From assembly GCA_023512345.1 (NCBI GenBank), contig JAILZT010000013.1, forward strand, positions 1 to 64,000: a stretch of DNA of 64,000 bases, in the 5' to 3' direction. Below the pieces are notes generated by a model. The model saw only the letters and a program-made list of their open reading frames with translations. It made no database searches and was not told where the DNA came from. This DNA comes from Paenibacillus sp. Its GTDB lineage: Bacteria; Bacillota; Bacilli; Paenibacillales; Paenibacillaceae. How positions within the stretch are numbered: position 1 is the first letter of the stretch; each line of letters begins with the position of its first letter. Of this stretch, positions 24,201 through 31,714 are shown in pieces. Position numbers and translations under genes: made by a program.

Positions 24201-24587
24201 ATGAAATTTACTGGATTGTGTTTAATAACGGAAGATGTAATTAGTCTAATGGAGTTCTATAAGGATGTTTTACAAGTTGAGGCTGTAGGAGATGAGATCG
24301 CAGCACGTTTACGTGTTAAGGGAGATTATCATATTGATATATGTTCGAAACAAGCAATGGAGAATTTGGCACCTGGAAGTACAGATGGAATTGGTTATGG
24401 TGGATGTACAATTGAAATAGAAGTAGACAATGTTGATAAAGAATATGAACGCTTAAAGAAACTCGATGTAAAATTCAATAAATTACCACAGACTTACCCT
24501 TGGGGTAGACGTTCGCTATGGATTCAAGATAGGGATGGAAATATCGTCAATATGTATACAAACGTAAGTTCAGAAACATATGAGTGA
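24201..24587 (+). CDS. VOC (glyoxalase/bleomycin-resistance fold) protein, 128 aa
   Basis: The ATG at 24201 is chosen because GAGGAGGA lies before it; an in-frame start 33 bases earlier has none. Two beta-alpha-beta-beta-beta halves are visible: GLCLITEDVISLMEFYKDVL at the N-terminus and IEIEVDNVDKEYERLKKL with WIQDRDGNIVNMY at the C-terminus. Members include metal enzymes and drug-sequestering proteins. It overlaps the following NUDIX gene by 8 bases, so the two are translationally coupled. Confidence 0.87.
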   Translation: MKFTGLCLITEDVISLMEFYKDVLQVEAVGDEIAARLRVKGDYHIDICSKQAMENLAPGSTDGIGYGGCTIEIEVDNVDKEYERLKKLDVKFNKLPQTYPWGRRSLWIQDRDGNIVNMYTNVSSETYE

Positions 24588-24987
24588 TCCCAAACATATT
24601 GTTACTGCTGGCGCCATAGTTATGAATGATCAGAAAGAAATCTTATTAATCAAAGGGCCTCGTAGAGGTTGGGAACCCCCTGGAGGACGAGTAGAGATAG
24701 GAGAATCTATAAAGGATGCGGCGATCAGAGAGACAAAAGAAGAATCGGGAATTGATATTGAAATAATAAAATTCTGTGGGATATTTCAGGATGTTACTGG
24801 CTCTGTTTGTAGCACTCTATTTTTGGGGAAACCGATTGGAGGAAAACTCACGACATCGTTCGAGAGTCTGGAAGTTGGATTCTTCTCACTAGATGAAGCA
24901 TTAGAAATGGTGACATGGAATAGCTTTAGACAAAGAATAGAATACTGTTTAAACCCTGAATTGCAACCATTTTACATAGAATTTTAA
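24580..24987 (+). CDS. NUDIX hydrolase, 135 aa
   Basis: The ATG at 24580 overlaps the end of the VOC gene. The NUDIX box is complete: GGRVEIGESIKDAAIRETKE followed by ESG (about residues 35-57). The rest, including the C-terminal VGFFSLDEALEMV, is typical of MutT-like small NUDIX proteins. Substrate unknown. Confidence 0.88.
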   Translation: MSDPKHIVTAGAIVMNDQKEILLIKGPRRGWEPPGGRVEIGESIKDAAIRETKEESGIDIEIIKFCGIFQDVTGSVCSTLFLGKPIGGKLTTSFESLEVGFFSLDEALEMVTWNSFRQRIEYCLNPELQPFYIEF

Positions 24988-25023
24988 GAGATAGTATTAC
25001 GGAAAGAAGAGTCGGAGATGTCA

Positions 25024-25048
25024 TTGCCGGGGCACATCCGCACCACCT
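25024..25048 (+). repeat. site remnant S29 (type B centre)
   Basis: TTGCCGGGGCACATCCGCA then CCACCT is the central block of type B sites (compare S20). Both site ends are gone, and the stretch now supplies sequence just upstream of a broken hydrolase gene. Confidence 0.65.
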
Positions 25049-25061
25049 CAAAGTAGAAAGG

Positions 25062-25302
25062 ATGTCTAAGATGAAGAGATACAAGAGCCCGGTAGGAAAA
25101 CAAATAATAATGGACTCTTATGATAAATTATTATTATCTTGGGGGGTGGGAATTGAGGAAAGGGATGTTAAGACTTCATTTGGACAAACTCATATCATCA
25201 TGTCTGGGGACTCCCACAAACAGCCGCTCTGCAGGTCATGCAATAAACCATGAACAGGCCGAACTAATTAACAGGGAGATTATTACGTTCGCATTAACAT
25301 AA
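25062..25302 (+). pseudogene. alpha/beta hydrolase with its middle deleted
   Basis: The first frame (from 25062, AAAGGATG upstream) reads as the N-terminus of an alpha/beta hydrolase: YKSPVGKQIIMDSYDKLL, IEERDVKTSFGQTHIIMSGD. The other frame at the 3' end reads as the family's C-terminus: AGHAINHEQAELINREIITF, where the His is the expected catalytic residue. About 200 residues between, including the nucleophile elbow, are missing and the two ends are out of frame. It is a clear non-functional remnant of a roughly 280-residue enzyme. Confidence 0.8.
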
Positions 25303-25332
25303 ATTCAGTATACCCGAAGAGACCAAAACATC

Positions 25333-25347
25333 TTATAACAACGCATA
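25333..25347 (+). repeat. attC-like half-site S30 (left box only)
   Basis: CATCTTATAACAACGCAT: the box TTATAAC (25333-25339) with the conserved preceding CATC and the following AACG. Nothing of the hairpin remains. Confidence 0.55.
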
Positions 25348-25371
25348 GAAAGAATAAAGGAGAAACGAATA

Positions 25372-25920
25372 ATGTTTAAATACGAAATTGATGATTCTAC
25401 TTATTTATCGTTAATGGAAATAAAAGATGTAGAACAATTATATGATTTGATTAACAGAAATAGGGATCATATAGGTGAGTGGTTGAAGTTTCCTAGTATT
25501 ACTGTAGAAGTGGATGATTCAAAAACCTTTATAGAAAGAACACGAATAAGATTTGCCAAGGATGAAGGTTACTGGTTAGGAATATGGAGTAGGGATCAAC
25601 TAGTGGGTTCTATTGGTTACTTATATTTAGATCAAGAGAATAAAAAAACTGAAATTGGATATTGGCTAGGCAAAGAATATGAGGGGAAAGGAATAATTAC
25701 TAGATCTATTGAAGTACTAATAAATCATGCTTTTGATGAACTTAAATTAAATAAAATTGAAATAGGAGTAGCTACAAATAATACAAAGAGCCGTGCAATT
25801 CCGGAAAAATTAGGGTTTAAACGTGAAGGTGAGCTAAGAGATTATGAGTATATCAATGGAAGGTTTCTAGATAGAATAATCTATGGATTAAAAGCTACTG
25901 AATGGAGAACTGAGATTTGA
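25372..25920 (+). CDS. GNAT acetyltransferase, RimJ/RimL type, 182 aa
   Basis: An ATG at 25372 follows AAAGGAGAA. The acetyl-CoA motif is IGYWLGKEYEGKGIITRS (about residues 101-118; usual Q/RxxGxG/A as YEGKGI), with a C-terminal ATNNTKSRAIPEKLGFKREG typical of RimL-like ribosomal-protein or small-molecule acetyltransferases (the usual NxxSxxxxEKxGF). Length is normal. The acceptor could be a protein N-terminus or a drug; not decidable. Confidence 0.9.
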   Translation: MFKYEIDDSTYLSLMEIKDVEQLYDLINRNRDHIGEWLKFPSITVEVDDSKTFIERTRIRFAKDEGYWLGIWSRDQLVGSIGYLYLDQENKKTEIGYWLGKEYEGKGIITRSIEVLINHAFDELKLNKIEIGVATNNTKSRAIPEKLGFKREGELRDYEYINGRFLDRIIYGLKATEWRTEI

Positions 25921-25989
25921 GTACTGTATTGAATTTACGGATGAAAGTAATATTTGTAGGTAAGTCAAAAAAGCAAAAGGGGTGAATAT

Positions 25990-26373
25990 ATGAAGTCGCC
26001 GGGAGGCTCACTTTTCCCATATTTCTATAAAGGTGGAGAAATTCATTGTTTGAAGTACGGGAGTAAATTTAAGTATTACGAGAGTCTTTTTGAAGTAATG
26101 AGATTGGAAGAAGAATTCATCTATCAAAACAATAAAAGGCTAAAAATATGGATTGATTTGTATGAAACTTCTATTACGGGAGAAGTGCTTGAAAAACTAG
26201 TAAACAACCTAGTGAATATAAATGATTACATAAAAAAGGTATCTTTTGTTGGACTATCTGGAGTAAGTAAGTGGAGACTCAAAAGGGAAATAAAGAAGCT
26301 TGATATTAGTTATCCGATTTCATTTTTCTCCGATCCGGAAGAAGCGAAGACATGGTTAGTAAGTGAAAGATAG
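25990..26373 (+). CDS. STAS-like hypothetical protein, 127 aa
   Basis: An ATG at 25990 follows AAAGGGGTG. The C-terminal half (VSFVGLSGVSKWRLKR and FFSDPEEAKTWLVSER) resembles STAS/SpoIIAA-like proteins and is homologous to the protein at 12325-12762. Function unknown. The two copies are 13 kb apart in the same array and clearly diverged, so they were probably captured separately. Confidence 0.75.
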   Translation: MKSPGGSLFPYFYKGGEIHCLKYGSKFKYYESLFEVMRLEEEFIYQNNKRLKIWIDLYETSITGEVLEKLVNNLVNINDYIKKVSFVGLSGVSKWRLKREIKKLDISYPISFFSDPEEAKTWLVSER

Positions 26374-26497
26374 CGTTACCTTTGTACCTTCCTCCCAACA
26401 TGCACATTGTTACCATCCCGAATTTGATGAAAAGGAACTTGAGATTCTTAGGAAATTTAATTGGAACAAGACGCCTTTACAAGATCATGATTATTAG
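26369..26497 (+). pseudogene. C-terminal gene fragment
   Basis: A frame with no start codon ends at a TAG at 26495-26497 and reads as a plausible protein tail (HPEFDEKELEILRKF and NWNKTPLQDHDY). It overlaps the end of the preceding gene in another frame. Family not recognised. Confidence 0.4.
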
Positions 26498-26523
26498 CAG
26501 GCACACAAAATTAGTCGAATATA

Positions 26524-26566
26524 CAGCGCCAATGGAACGAGTTTTATGCCATTGCGCTTTTTTTTA
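26524..26566 (+). terminator. rho-independent terminator
   Basis: AGCGCCAATGG pairs with CCATTGCGCT (one bulged C) around a 12-base loop, followed by eight T residues. It is one of the few clear terminators inside the cassette region. Confidence 0.8.
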
Positions 26567-26644
26567 TTAAATTATAGTGAGAATATTTGGAAAAGGATAC
26601 AATTCCATTAAGAGCCTGTAACCTAAATAAAAAGGAGGATATGT

Positions 26645-27019
26645 ATGTTAGTTCCACAATTATATTTAAATGGTGCTTGTTGTGAAGCTATTGAATTGTA
26701 TCAAGTAGCATTTAATACTGTAACAGATTCGATAATGTTTGATTCACAGAAGGAACCTGAAAAATACGTTATTCATGCGGAGATGCATATCCTTGGCACA
26801 AAAATAATGCTTAGTGATTTTGGTGGCACTAGAGAATCATCGGCAGATACTATTATGGAGATAGTTGCTATCTTTGAGAACGATGAAGTGTTAAGAAAGG
26901 CATATCAAGTTTTACAAGATAAAAGTAAGACGATTACTCCATTAGGCCCAACTTTCTATAGTCTATGTCTTGTTCAGTTTATAGATAAATTCGGTGTTAG
27001 ATGGTGTTTTATGTTATAA
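26645..27019 (+). CDS. PhnB-like VOC protein, 124 aa
   Basis: An ATG at 26645 follows AAAGGAGGA. The N-terminus (PQLYLNGACCEAIELYQVAF) and the C-terminal KFGVRWCFML (usual DKFGVxWxI/V) are hallmarks of PhnB / 3-demethylubiquinone methyltransferase-like VOC proteins. These bind small ligands; some confer tolerance to antibiotics, but no substrate is indicated. Length slightly short of the usual 140. Confidence 0.85.
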   Translation: MLVPQLYLNGACCEAIELYQVAFNTVTDSIMFDSQKEPEKYVIHAEMHILGTKIMLSDFGGTRESSADTIMEIVAIFENDEVLRKAYQVLQDKSKTITPLGPTFYSLCLVQFIDKFGVRWCFML

Positions 27020-27089
27020 ACTCAAATGGAAATATGATTCTTTTGTTATTCCCGGTTGAATGGTAAGTATTTTTGTGGGAGGCGTTTCT

Positions 27090-27890
27090 ATGGAGTATAC
27101 ATGGATAGGCAGAGTTCAACCCAATCTTGATGAAGTATTCATTAAAAAACTCGGAAATGTACATATAGGTACTTTTGGAGGTAGTACAAGTAAAGGTGCG
27201 CAGAAAAATGAAGATGCGTTATTTGTAATAGAAGATGATAATAAATCATGGATTTTCTCTGCATTGTTAGATGCACATAACACTTCACAAAGTGCTGAGC
27301 TTATTATTGATTTACTAAAAGACAATAAGAATAACTTGATTTCGATATTTAATTCTAATAACGTTTTTTTAGAGTTAGAACCTTATTTGCTTAGCTTGTT
27401 TTCAAATATTGGATTTAAAGATAAGTGTAGAGATCTAACTGGTGAGACCTCCTGTTTACTTTGCTTTCAGAAAGGAGAGTTCTTGTGGTGGTTTTCAGTT
27501 GGTGACTGTATGGCTTTTTTATTTCATCCAGATTTAAAAAAGTTTAATCAGTATGGATTAAATCAGCGACAATTTTATGAGTGGATAGGGCAAGTGAATA
27601 CGTTTGAATTATCAATACCTTGTTATACTGTAGGGAGAAGACAATTGAGGCAGGGAAGTAATCATATAGTTCTTCTTACAGATGGAGTATTAGATACGGG
27701 TGATGAATTTTATGCGAATTATAGTAATTTGTACAATTCTATTGTCAATGAAGATAATTTAGAGCTCGGGTTAAGAACAATTTTAGGGCATTTAGTAAGA
27801 CAAGGTGCAGTGGACAGTTCAACAATAACTTGTTGGGAATATTTCAATGAATATCAAGGGCAAAATCCATCTGATTGGTCCGGCTGTTAA
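27090..27890 (+). CDS. PP2C-type protein phosphatase-like, 266 aa
   Basis: The ATG at 27090 is chosen because GGGAGG lies eight bases upstream. PP2C-like elements: GGSTSKGAQKNEDALFV (about residues 31-47, where PP2C enzymes have the metal-binding GxxxxxNEDA), ALLDAHNTS (about residue 62, usual DGHGG), FSVGDCMAFLF and VLLTDGVLDTGD (usual DG and GDN metal ligands). Metal ligands appear mostly conserved, so activity is possible. It could oppose the kinase-like protein encoded at 14696, although they are far apart. Confidence 0.82.
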   Translation: MEYTWIGRVQPNLDEVFIKKLGNVHIGTFGGSTSKGAQKNEDALFVIEDDNKSWIFSALLDAHNTSQSAELIIDLLKDNKNNLISIFNSNNVFLELEPYLLSLFSNIGFKDKCRDLTGETSCLLCFQKGEFLWWFSVGDCMAFLFHPDLKKFNQYGLNQRQFYEWIGQVNTFELSIPCYTVGRRQLRQGSNHIVLLTDGVLDTGDEFYANYSNLYNSIVNEDNLELGLRTILGHLVRQGAVDSSTITCWEYFNEYQGQNPSDWSGC

Positions 27891-27930
27891 TTACTTAGAG
27901 CTGAGTGATCAGACAATGAGGAGGAAAGTA

Positions 27931-28356
27931 GTGGAAAATACCATATCGAACCCAGGCGTTGCAGCCGTATTTGATGGATACCCACCAGCATTGCGCGGCA
28001 GGCTCATGAAGTTACGTCAGTTGATCTTCGACACTGCAGAAGAGATCGACGGGGTGGGCAAACTGGAAGAGGTACTCAGGTGGGGTGAACCTTCATACAT
28101 TACCTCAGAATCGAAGAGTGGAAGTACGATCCGTATTCATCGATGGAAATCCAGCAACACGCAATATGCCATGTATTTTCATTGTCAAACGACCCTGGTA
28201 GATACGTTCCGAACTGTCTTTCCGACCGAGTTAAGATACGAAGGGAATCGGGCGATCATATTTGACGTGGGCGATGATGTTCCTGTTGAAGCTCTTAAGA
28301 CCTGCATCGCATGGGCTCTTACCTATCACAGCGGCAAACGAACTGGTAGAGGATAA
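27931..28356 (+). CDS. DUF1801 (YdhG-like) protein, 141 aa
   Basis: The GTG at 27931 is chosen because of GAGGAGGAAA; an open frame extends upstream into the end of the phosphatase gene but without a ribosome site. The product matches DUF1801: VFDGYPPALRGRLMKLRQLI, EEVLRWGEPSYIT, SGSTIRIHRWK and the helical C-terminus. Function unknown (some members bind metal). Its GC content and codon use are clearly higher than those of its neighbours, suggesting a different origin. Confidence 0.83.
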   Translation: MENTISNPGVAAVFDGYPPALRGRLMKLRQLIFDTAEEIDGVGKLEEVLRWGEPSYITSESKSGSTIRIHRWKSSNTQYAMYFHCQTTLVDTFRTVFPTELRYEGNRAIIFDVGDDVPVEALKTCIAWALTYHSGKRTGRG

Positions 28357-28495
28357 TGAACAATGCGCGAGATACGGGTGGAGTGATACGTTGAGCCCAA
28401 GCAGCATATCGCGGGTTCATGACAATTAATGGAACTAACCTTGAGCTCCGGCTAGTACAACATCTTAATGGTATAATCAGGAAGAAATGCGCTTT

Positions 28496-28541
28496 GGCTA
28501 ATGCCGCATTCACACTGCGGGGCTGTCGTCCCTTGGTCGAA
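28496..28541 (+). repeat. attC-like half-site S31 (left half)
   Basis: GGCTAAT (28496-28502), then GCCGCATTCACACTGCGGGG and CCCTTGGTCG, a type A left half with a few changes. The right half is missing. Confidence 0.7.
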
Positions 28542-28562
28542 AACCTTAGTAGGAGCTGAATT

Positions 28563-29075
28563 ATGAGTGAGTTTAGTGCAAGTTATCATTTAAAGACAAG
28601 CGATCAACAAAAAGTTATTGATTTAATAAGAGCTTCAAATAACAAGGGATTCGTTTTTCCTGAGTCTAATGGTTGGGTTACTTTTATAATTCAAGGGCCA
28701 GCATTTGGTATCCGTAAATCGATCGTTTCACTAAATCCTGGCTTATTAGTTCATTATTCATATATGGAGGACCATGGTTGGGAACTATTAATTTTTGAGA
28801 AGGATGAAATCGTATCTCATTATAAGTGCGACTGGACTGATGATCTGATTATTGAGAAGGATGAGCTTGACTTATTTTTACTAAGGGAATTGATAATGCA
28901 GCAAGGCAACACAGCTGAAGATTTAGAAGAGATCTTTGACTTGGTTAGATTTACTGGCGAAGAGCCACAGGCTTATTTAATTGCAAACAAACTAGGATTA
29001 AAATATTTTGAATGGTTTTCTGCAGATAATATCGGAGAAGGCGAACATTATGAAAACATAGTATTTGTAGAATAA
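28563..29075 (+). CDS. hypothetical cassette protein, 170 aa
   Basis: An ATG at 28563 follows AGTAGGAGC. A soluble acidic protein; its N-terminus resembles the pattern seen in many Bacillus orphan proteins (SYHLKTSDQQKVIDLI), with a C-terminal YLIANKLGLKYFEWFSADN. No family recognised. Confidence 0.78.
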   Translation: MSEFSASYHLKTSDQQKVIDLIRASNNKGFVFPESNGWVTFIIQGPAFGIRKSIVSLNPGLLVHYSYMEDHGWELLIFEKDEIVSHYKCDWTDDLIIEKDELDLFLLRELIMQQGNTAEDLEEIFDLVRFTGEEPQAYLIANKLGLKYFEWFSADNIGEGEHYENIVFVE

Positions 29076-29109
29076 ATAGGGGAAGAACGGACTTCACAAA
29101 AAAATAGGA

Positions 29110-29441
29110 GTGATAAAAGTGCTAGATGCTTTTACTAAAAAGAGAATTGAAAAAATACTTGAAAACTATATTGATCAAAAAATTCCTGAACATCTTAAAA
29201 GTGAAATTCAAATTCATTATAAATTTAGAGGCAACACAGTCACATTAAGTCAAGAAAAGCCAGGATATATGGGAAGACGTTTTGAGTACCCATTGCACAA
29301 CTAAGGTTAGAAGAAACATACTGGAAGGTTTATTGGCAAGATAGTAAGAATAAATGGCATTTAGTAGATGATATAAAACCAGACGAAAATTTCGAAAAAC
29401 AATTACTAGAAATAGATAATAACAATATATTTTGGTTTTAA
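29110..29441 (+). pseudogene. DUF3024-family gene with a frameshift
   Basis: The first frame (GTG at 29110, TAGGAG upstream) covers the N-terminal DUF3024 half (LDAFTKKRIEKILENYIDQ, GNTVTLSQEKPGYMG). Near 29265-29290 the frame shifts; the downstream frame gives the C-terminal half (PIAQLRLEETYWKVYWQDS, KWHLVDDIKPDENFEKQLL, IFWF) and ends at 29441. Restoring the frame gives about 110 residues, the usual DUF3024 length. A one-base gain or two-base loss is the simplest cause. Confidence 0.82.
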
Positions 29442-29477
29442 TTTATAAACAAATCACAAAGAAATAGGTGACAAGAC

Positions 29478-29807
29478 ATTAAATTACTCTTTATCTGCAG
29501 CCGTAATAAATGGCGTAGTTTAACAGCTGAGAAGATTTTTGATGGATATAACGGTTATGAAGTAAGATCGGCAGGAACGGAAGAAGGAGCAAGAATTAAG
29601 GTAACTCAAGGACATATTGGATGGGCAGATATGATTTTCGTAATGGAGAAGAAGCATACGAGAAGGCTTAAAGATAAATTTTCAATCCTACTAATGAGCA
29701 AACGGTTAATCTGTCTTGATATCCCAGATGATTATAGATTTATGGATGAAGAATTAATAGAAATATTGAAATCTAGAGTATCAGAACATATTGAAGTACC
29801 TGAATAA
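29478..29807 (+). CDS. small low-molecular-weight tyrosine-phosphatase-like protein with ATT start, 109 aa
   Basis: The frame opens after a TGA at 29469-29471 and no ATG, GTG or TTG precedes the conserved N-terminus, which begins KLLFICSRNKWRSLTAE. The only candidate start at the right place is ATT at 29478, seven bases after AGGTGA. The protein has CSRNKWRS (short phosphatase-loop variant of CxxNxxRS), EVRSAGTEE, HIGWADMIFVMEKKH and LDIPDDYRFMD, the order found in the compact family of LMW-PTP-like proteins of about 108 residues. Either ATT is really used or an original ATG has mutated. Confidence 0.78.
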   Translation: MKLLFICSRNKWRSLTAEKIFDGYNGYEVRSAGTEEGARIKVTQGHIGWADMIFVMEKKHTRRLKDKFSILLMSKRLICLDIPDDYRFMDEELIEILKSRVSEHIEVPE

Positions 29808-29845
29808 TAAAGTTCGAGTTCGACTTCAACAACGGAGGAAAGCAA

Positions 29846-30112
29846 ATGAAAATAAACAAAAGAATATTTAATCTTTCAGCTTGGATTGCCCTTATTGCAA
29901 TCATATTTATACCCGGAAGAGTTATGACGGATGGCACTCTAAGAACGGAATTTGGATTTCCATTTAGGTTTTTTATACAGTACCACGATATTATAAAAGA
30001 TAGTAAGTGGTTCGCCAATGGTGCAAATATACAACTGCTTTATTACTTTGTAAATGTCATTTATGGTGTCATCATGGGATTTTTGTTTCTTAGGAACAAG
30101 TTTAGAAGGTAA
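29846..30112 (+). CDS. small membrane protein, 88 aa
   Basis: An ATG at 29846 follows CGGAGGAAAG. Two hydrophobic segments (about residues 10-24 and 63-82) separated by an aromatic loop with a hairpin-like FGFPFRFFIQYHD. The topology suggests both ends inside the cell. Family unknown. Confidence 0.75.
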   Translation: MKINKRIFNLSAWIALIAIIFIPGRVMTDGTLRTEFGFPFRFFIQYHDIIKDSKWFANGANIQLLYYFVNVIYGVIMGFLFLRNKFRR

Positions 30113-30115
30113 ATC

Positions 30116-30132
30116 GTCTAACAACGTATAGT
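30116..30132 (+). repeat. attC-like half-site S32 (left box), last one recognised
   Basis: TCGTCTAACAACGTATAG: box GTCTAAC (30116-30122), then AACGTAT. The hairpin is gone. No further site fragment is recognised to the right, so the array is taken to end here. Confidence 0.55.
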
Positions 30133-30245
30133 ATCATGACTTCTGCTACGATAATTCCAATTTGTTTGAGCCAGGATCCTGGCTGCACTACTGATTGTAT
30201 AACCTTCGTTGCAAAGAAAATCAACATTATCCAGGGGAGTATACA

Positions 30246-30881
30246 ATGATGGAAACAGAGTTTTTTGATATCTTCAGTGAAGATATGACCAAGATTGGCA
30301 AGGAAAGTAGAAGTAATGTACATGCCAAAGGATTATGGCATCAGACTTTTCATTGTTGGATTATTAAGAAATCATCAGGAGAAGGACTACATATATTATT
30401 TCAACTTCGCCATAAGAATAAAGATATTTTTCCTTCGTTATTAGATATATCTTGTGCAGGACATTTGCAGTCTGGTGAAAGTGTGGAAGATGGAGTGCGT
30501 GAATTGCATGAGGAACTAGGAATTTCTGTTACATTTAAAGATTTAATATCCTGTGGCATGGTTGCTCAAGAACATGTTTTTTCAGATGCCTTAATAGATA
30601 GAGAATTTAATAATGTATTCATTTATGAAAGCGATAAGCCTTTAGAAGAATACAGTATTCAAGAAACAGAACTCTCCGGGCTTTATTGGGTTGATTATAA
30701 GGAGTTTAAAGAATTATTAAACAGAGATAGAGACTATCTTACATCAGAAGGCTTTTTCGTCGATGAAGTAAGTCGTTCATTTATGAATGACACTAGAAAG
30801 TTATTTAGAGAGGACTTTACACCAAATTCTGATAAGTATTACAAAATACTATTTGAAAAGATAAATAAATATTTAAAATAA
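30246..30881 (+). CDS. NUDIX hydrolase, isopentenyl-diphosphate-isomerase-like, 211 aa
   Basis: The ATG at 30246 (or 30249) follows CAGGGGAG. The NUDIX box is GHLQSGESVEDGVRELHEEL followed by G (about residues 73-94). The N-terminal FDIFSEDMTKIG and HAKGLWHQTFHCWI segments match the NUDIX subgroup related to IPP isomerase (YfcD-like). Likely hydrolase of an unknown diphosphate. It is followed after 18 bases by the NIF3-like gene, so the two may be co-transcribed. Confidence 0.88.
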   Translation: MMETEFFDIFSEDMTKIGKESRSNVHAKGLWHQTFHCWIIKKSSGEGLHILFQLRHKNKDIFPSLLDISCAGHLQSGESVEDGVRELHEELGISVTFKDLISCGMVAQEHVFSDALIDREFNNVFIYESDKPLEEYSIQETELSGLYWVDYKEFKELLNRDRDYLTSEGFFVDEVSRSFMNDTRKLFREDFTPNSDKYYKILFEKINKYLK

Positions 30882-30899
30882 TCATGGAGGGATACACTG

Positions 30900-31664
30900 A
30901 TGATTGCTCAAGAATTCAGATCACACATTAATGAATTATTTGGTCAATTGCTTATAGACTTTAAAGAAGATGAAGAGTATGGTTTTTGTAATTTTTCATT
31001 GAATAAATATGAAAGAATTGGCTATGCCACAAATATTACTCCTGAGATAATCTTGCAGGCTGCTGAGAAGAATGTCCATTTAATAGTAACCCATCATGAT
31101 GCATGGGATTTTGTTTATGGGATGAAGGAGCAGTGTATAGAGCTATTAAAGAAACATAATATTGCACACTTCTATATTCATTTGCCATTGGATTACGTTG
31201 ATTTTGGAACATGCAATTCATTACTTAAACGGCTAGGTGTCAGCAGTATCGTCCAACAATCTCGTCATTTCGAAGGTCACAGTGCAATAGGTATTGGGGA
31301 GTTTGATTCTTCAATAACACTAGAGAAATTGGTAGAAAAAATGACTTCTTTATTGGGTGAAAAAGTATATTTTCAAAAGAATAATAACAAAAAAATTAAG
31401 AGGATAGGTATGGTCACTGGGGCAGGTAATGAAACAACTCAGTTGAGAGATGCAATGAATAGTAATTGTGATGTCTACATAACGGGTGAAAAGAACCTCT
31501 ACACCATTCAATATGCTAAGTTCATAAATTTGAATTTTATTGTTGGAAGCCATACCTTTACCGAAATATTCGGAGTAAAGTCTTTTGCTCAAAAACTTCA
31601 AGAGAAATTTAAGGATATAGAAATATTACAACTACATGAAGAACATTTTGAAGTGACAGGATAA
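30900..31664 (+). CDS. NIF3-like (GTP cyclohydrolase 1 type 2 homolog) protein, 254 aa
   Basis: An ATG at 30900 follows ATGGAGGGA. The characteristic metal-binding segments are present: LIVTHHDAWDF (about residues 60-70; usual HHP), HLPLDYVDFGTCNSLLKRLG (about residues 98-117; usual HxxxDxxxxG-N) and a C-terminal FIVGSHTFTEIFG with conserved His and Glu. NIF3-like proteins form hexamers binding two metals; their reaction is not settled. At 254 residues it lacks the inserted domain of longer bacterial forms. Confidence 0.88.
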   Translation: MIAQEFRSHINELFGQLLIDFKEDEEYGFCNFSLNKYERIGYATNITPEIILQAAEKNVHLIVTHHDAWDFVYGMKEQCIELLKKHNIAHFYIHLPLDYVDFGTCNSLLKRLGVSSIVQQSRHFEGHSAIGIGEFDSSITLEKLVEKMTSLLGEKVYFQKNNNKKIKRIGMVTGAGNETTQLRDAMNSNCDVYITGEKNLYTIQYAKFINLNFIVGSHTFTEIFGVKSFAQKLQEKFKDIEILQLHEEHFEVTG

Positions 31665-31714
31665 AAAAATCCATGAAACAAATTAATACAGCGTCGCTGA
31701 AAGGACGAAAACCT

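Larger units (their letters stand above)
1..30140 (+). mobile_element. integron-like gene-cassette array (right-hand part; left end outside window)
   Basis: Roughly 30 short genes, all on the + strand, alternate with copies of one structured repeat (sites S0 to S32 below). Each complete site has an outer 7-base inverted box pair (AAC-ending on the left, GTT-starting on the right), an inner 8-base pair TATTCACG / CGTGAATA, and an imperfectly palindromic centre of 0 to 130 bases. For most cassettes the box at the gene's 5' end (after the preceding site) is the exact reverse complement of the box at its own 3' end, as in integron cassettes. Genes are AT-rich and unrelated to each other; sites are GC-richer. 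No integrase or attI is inside the window. Identification as an integron is inferred from architecture; an unrelated repeat family that happens to lie between genes is the main alternative, but it would not explain the box covariation. Confidence 0.8.
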
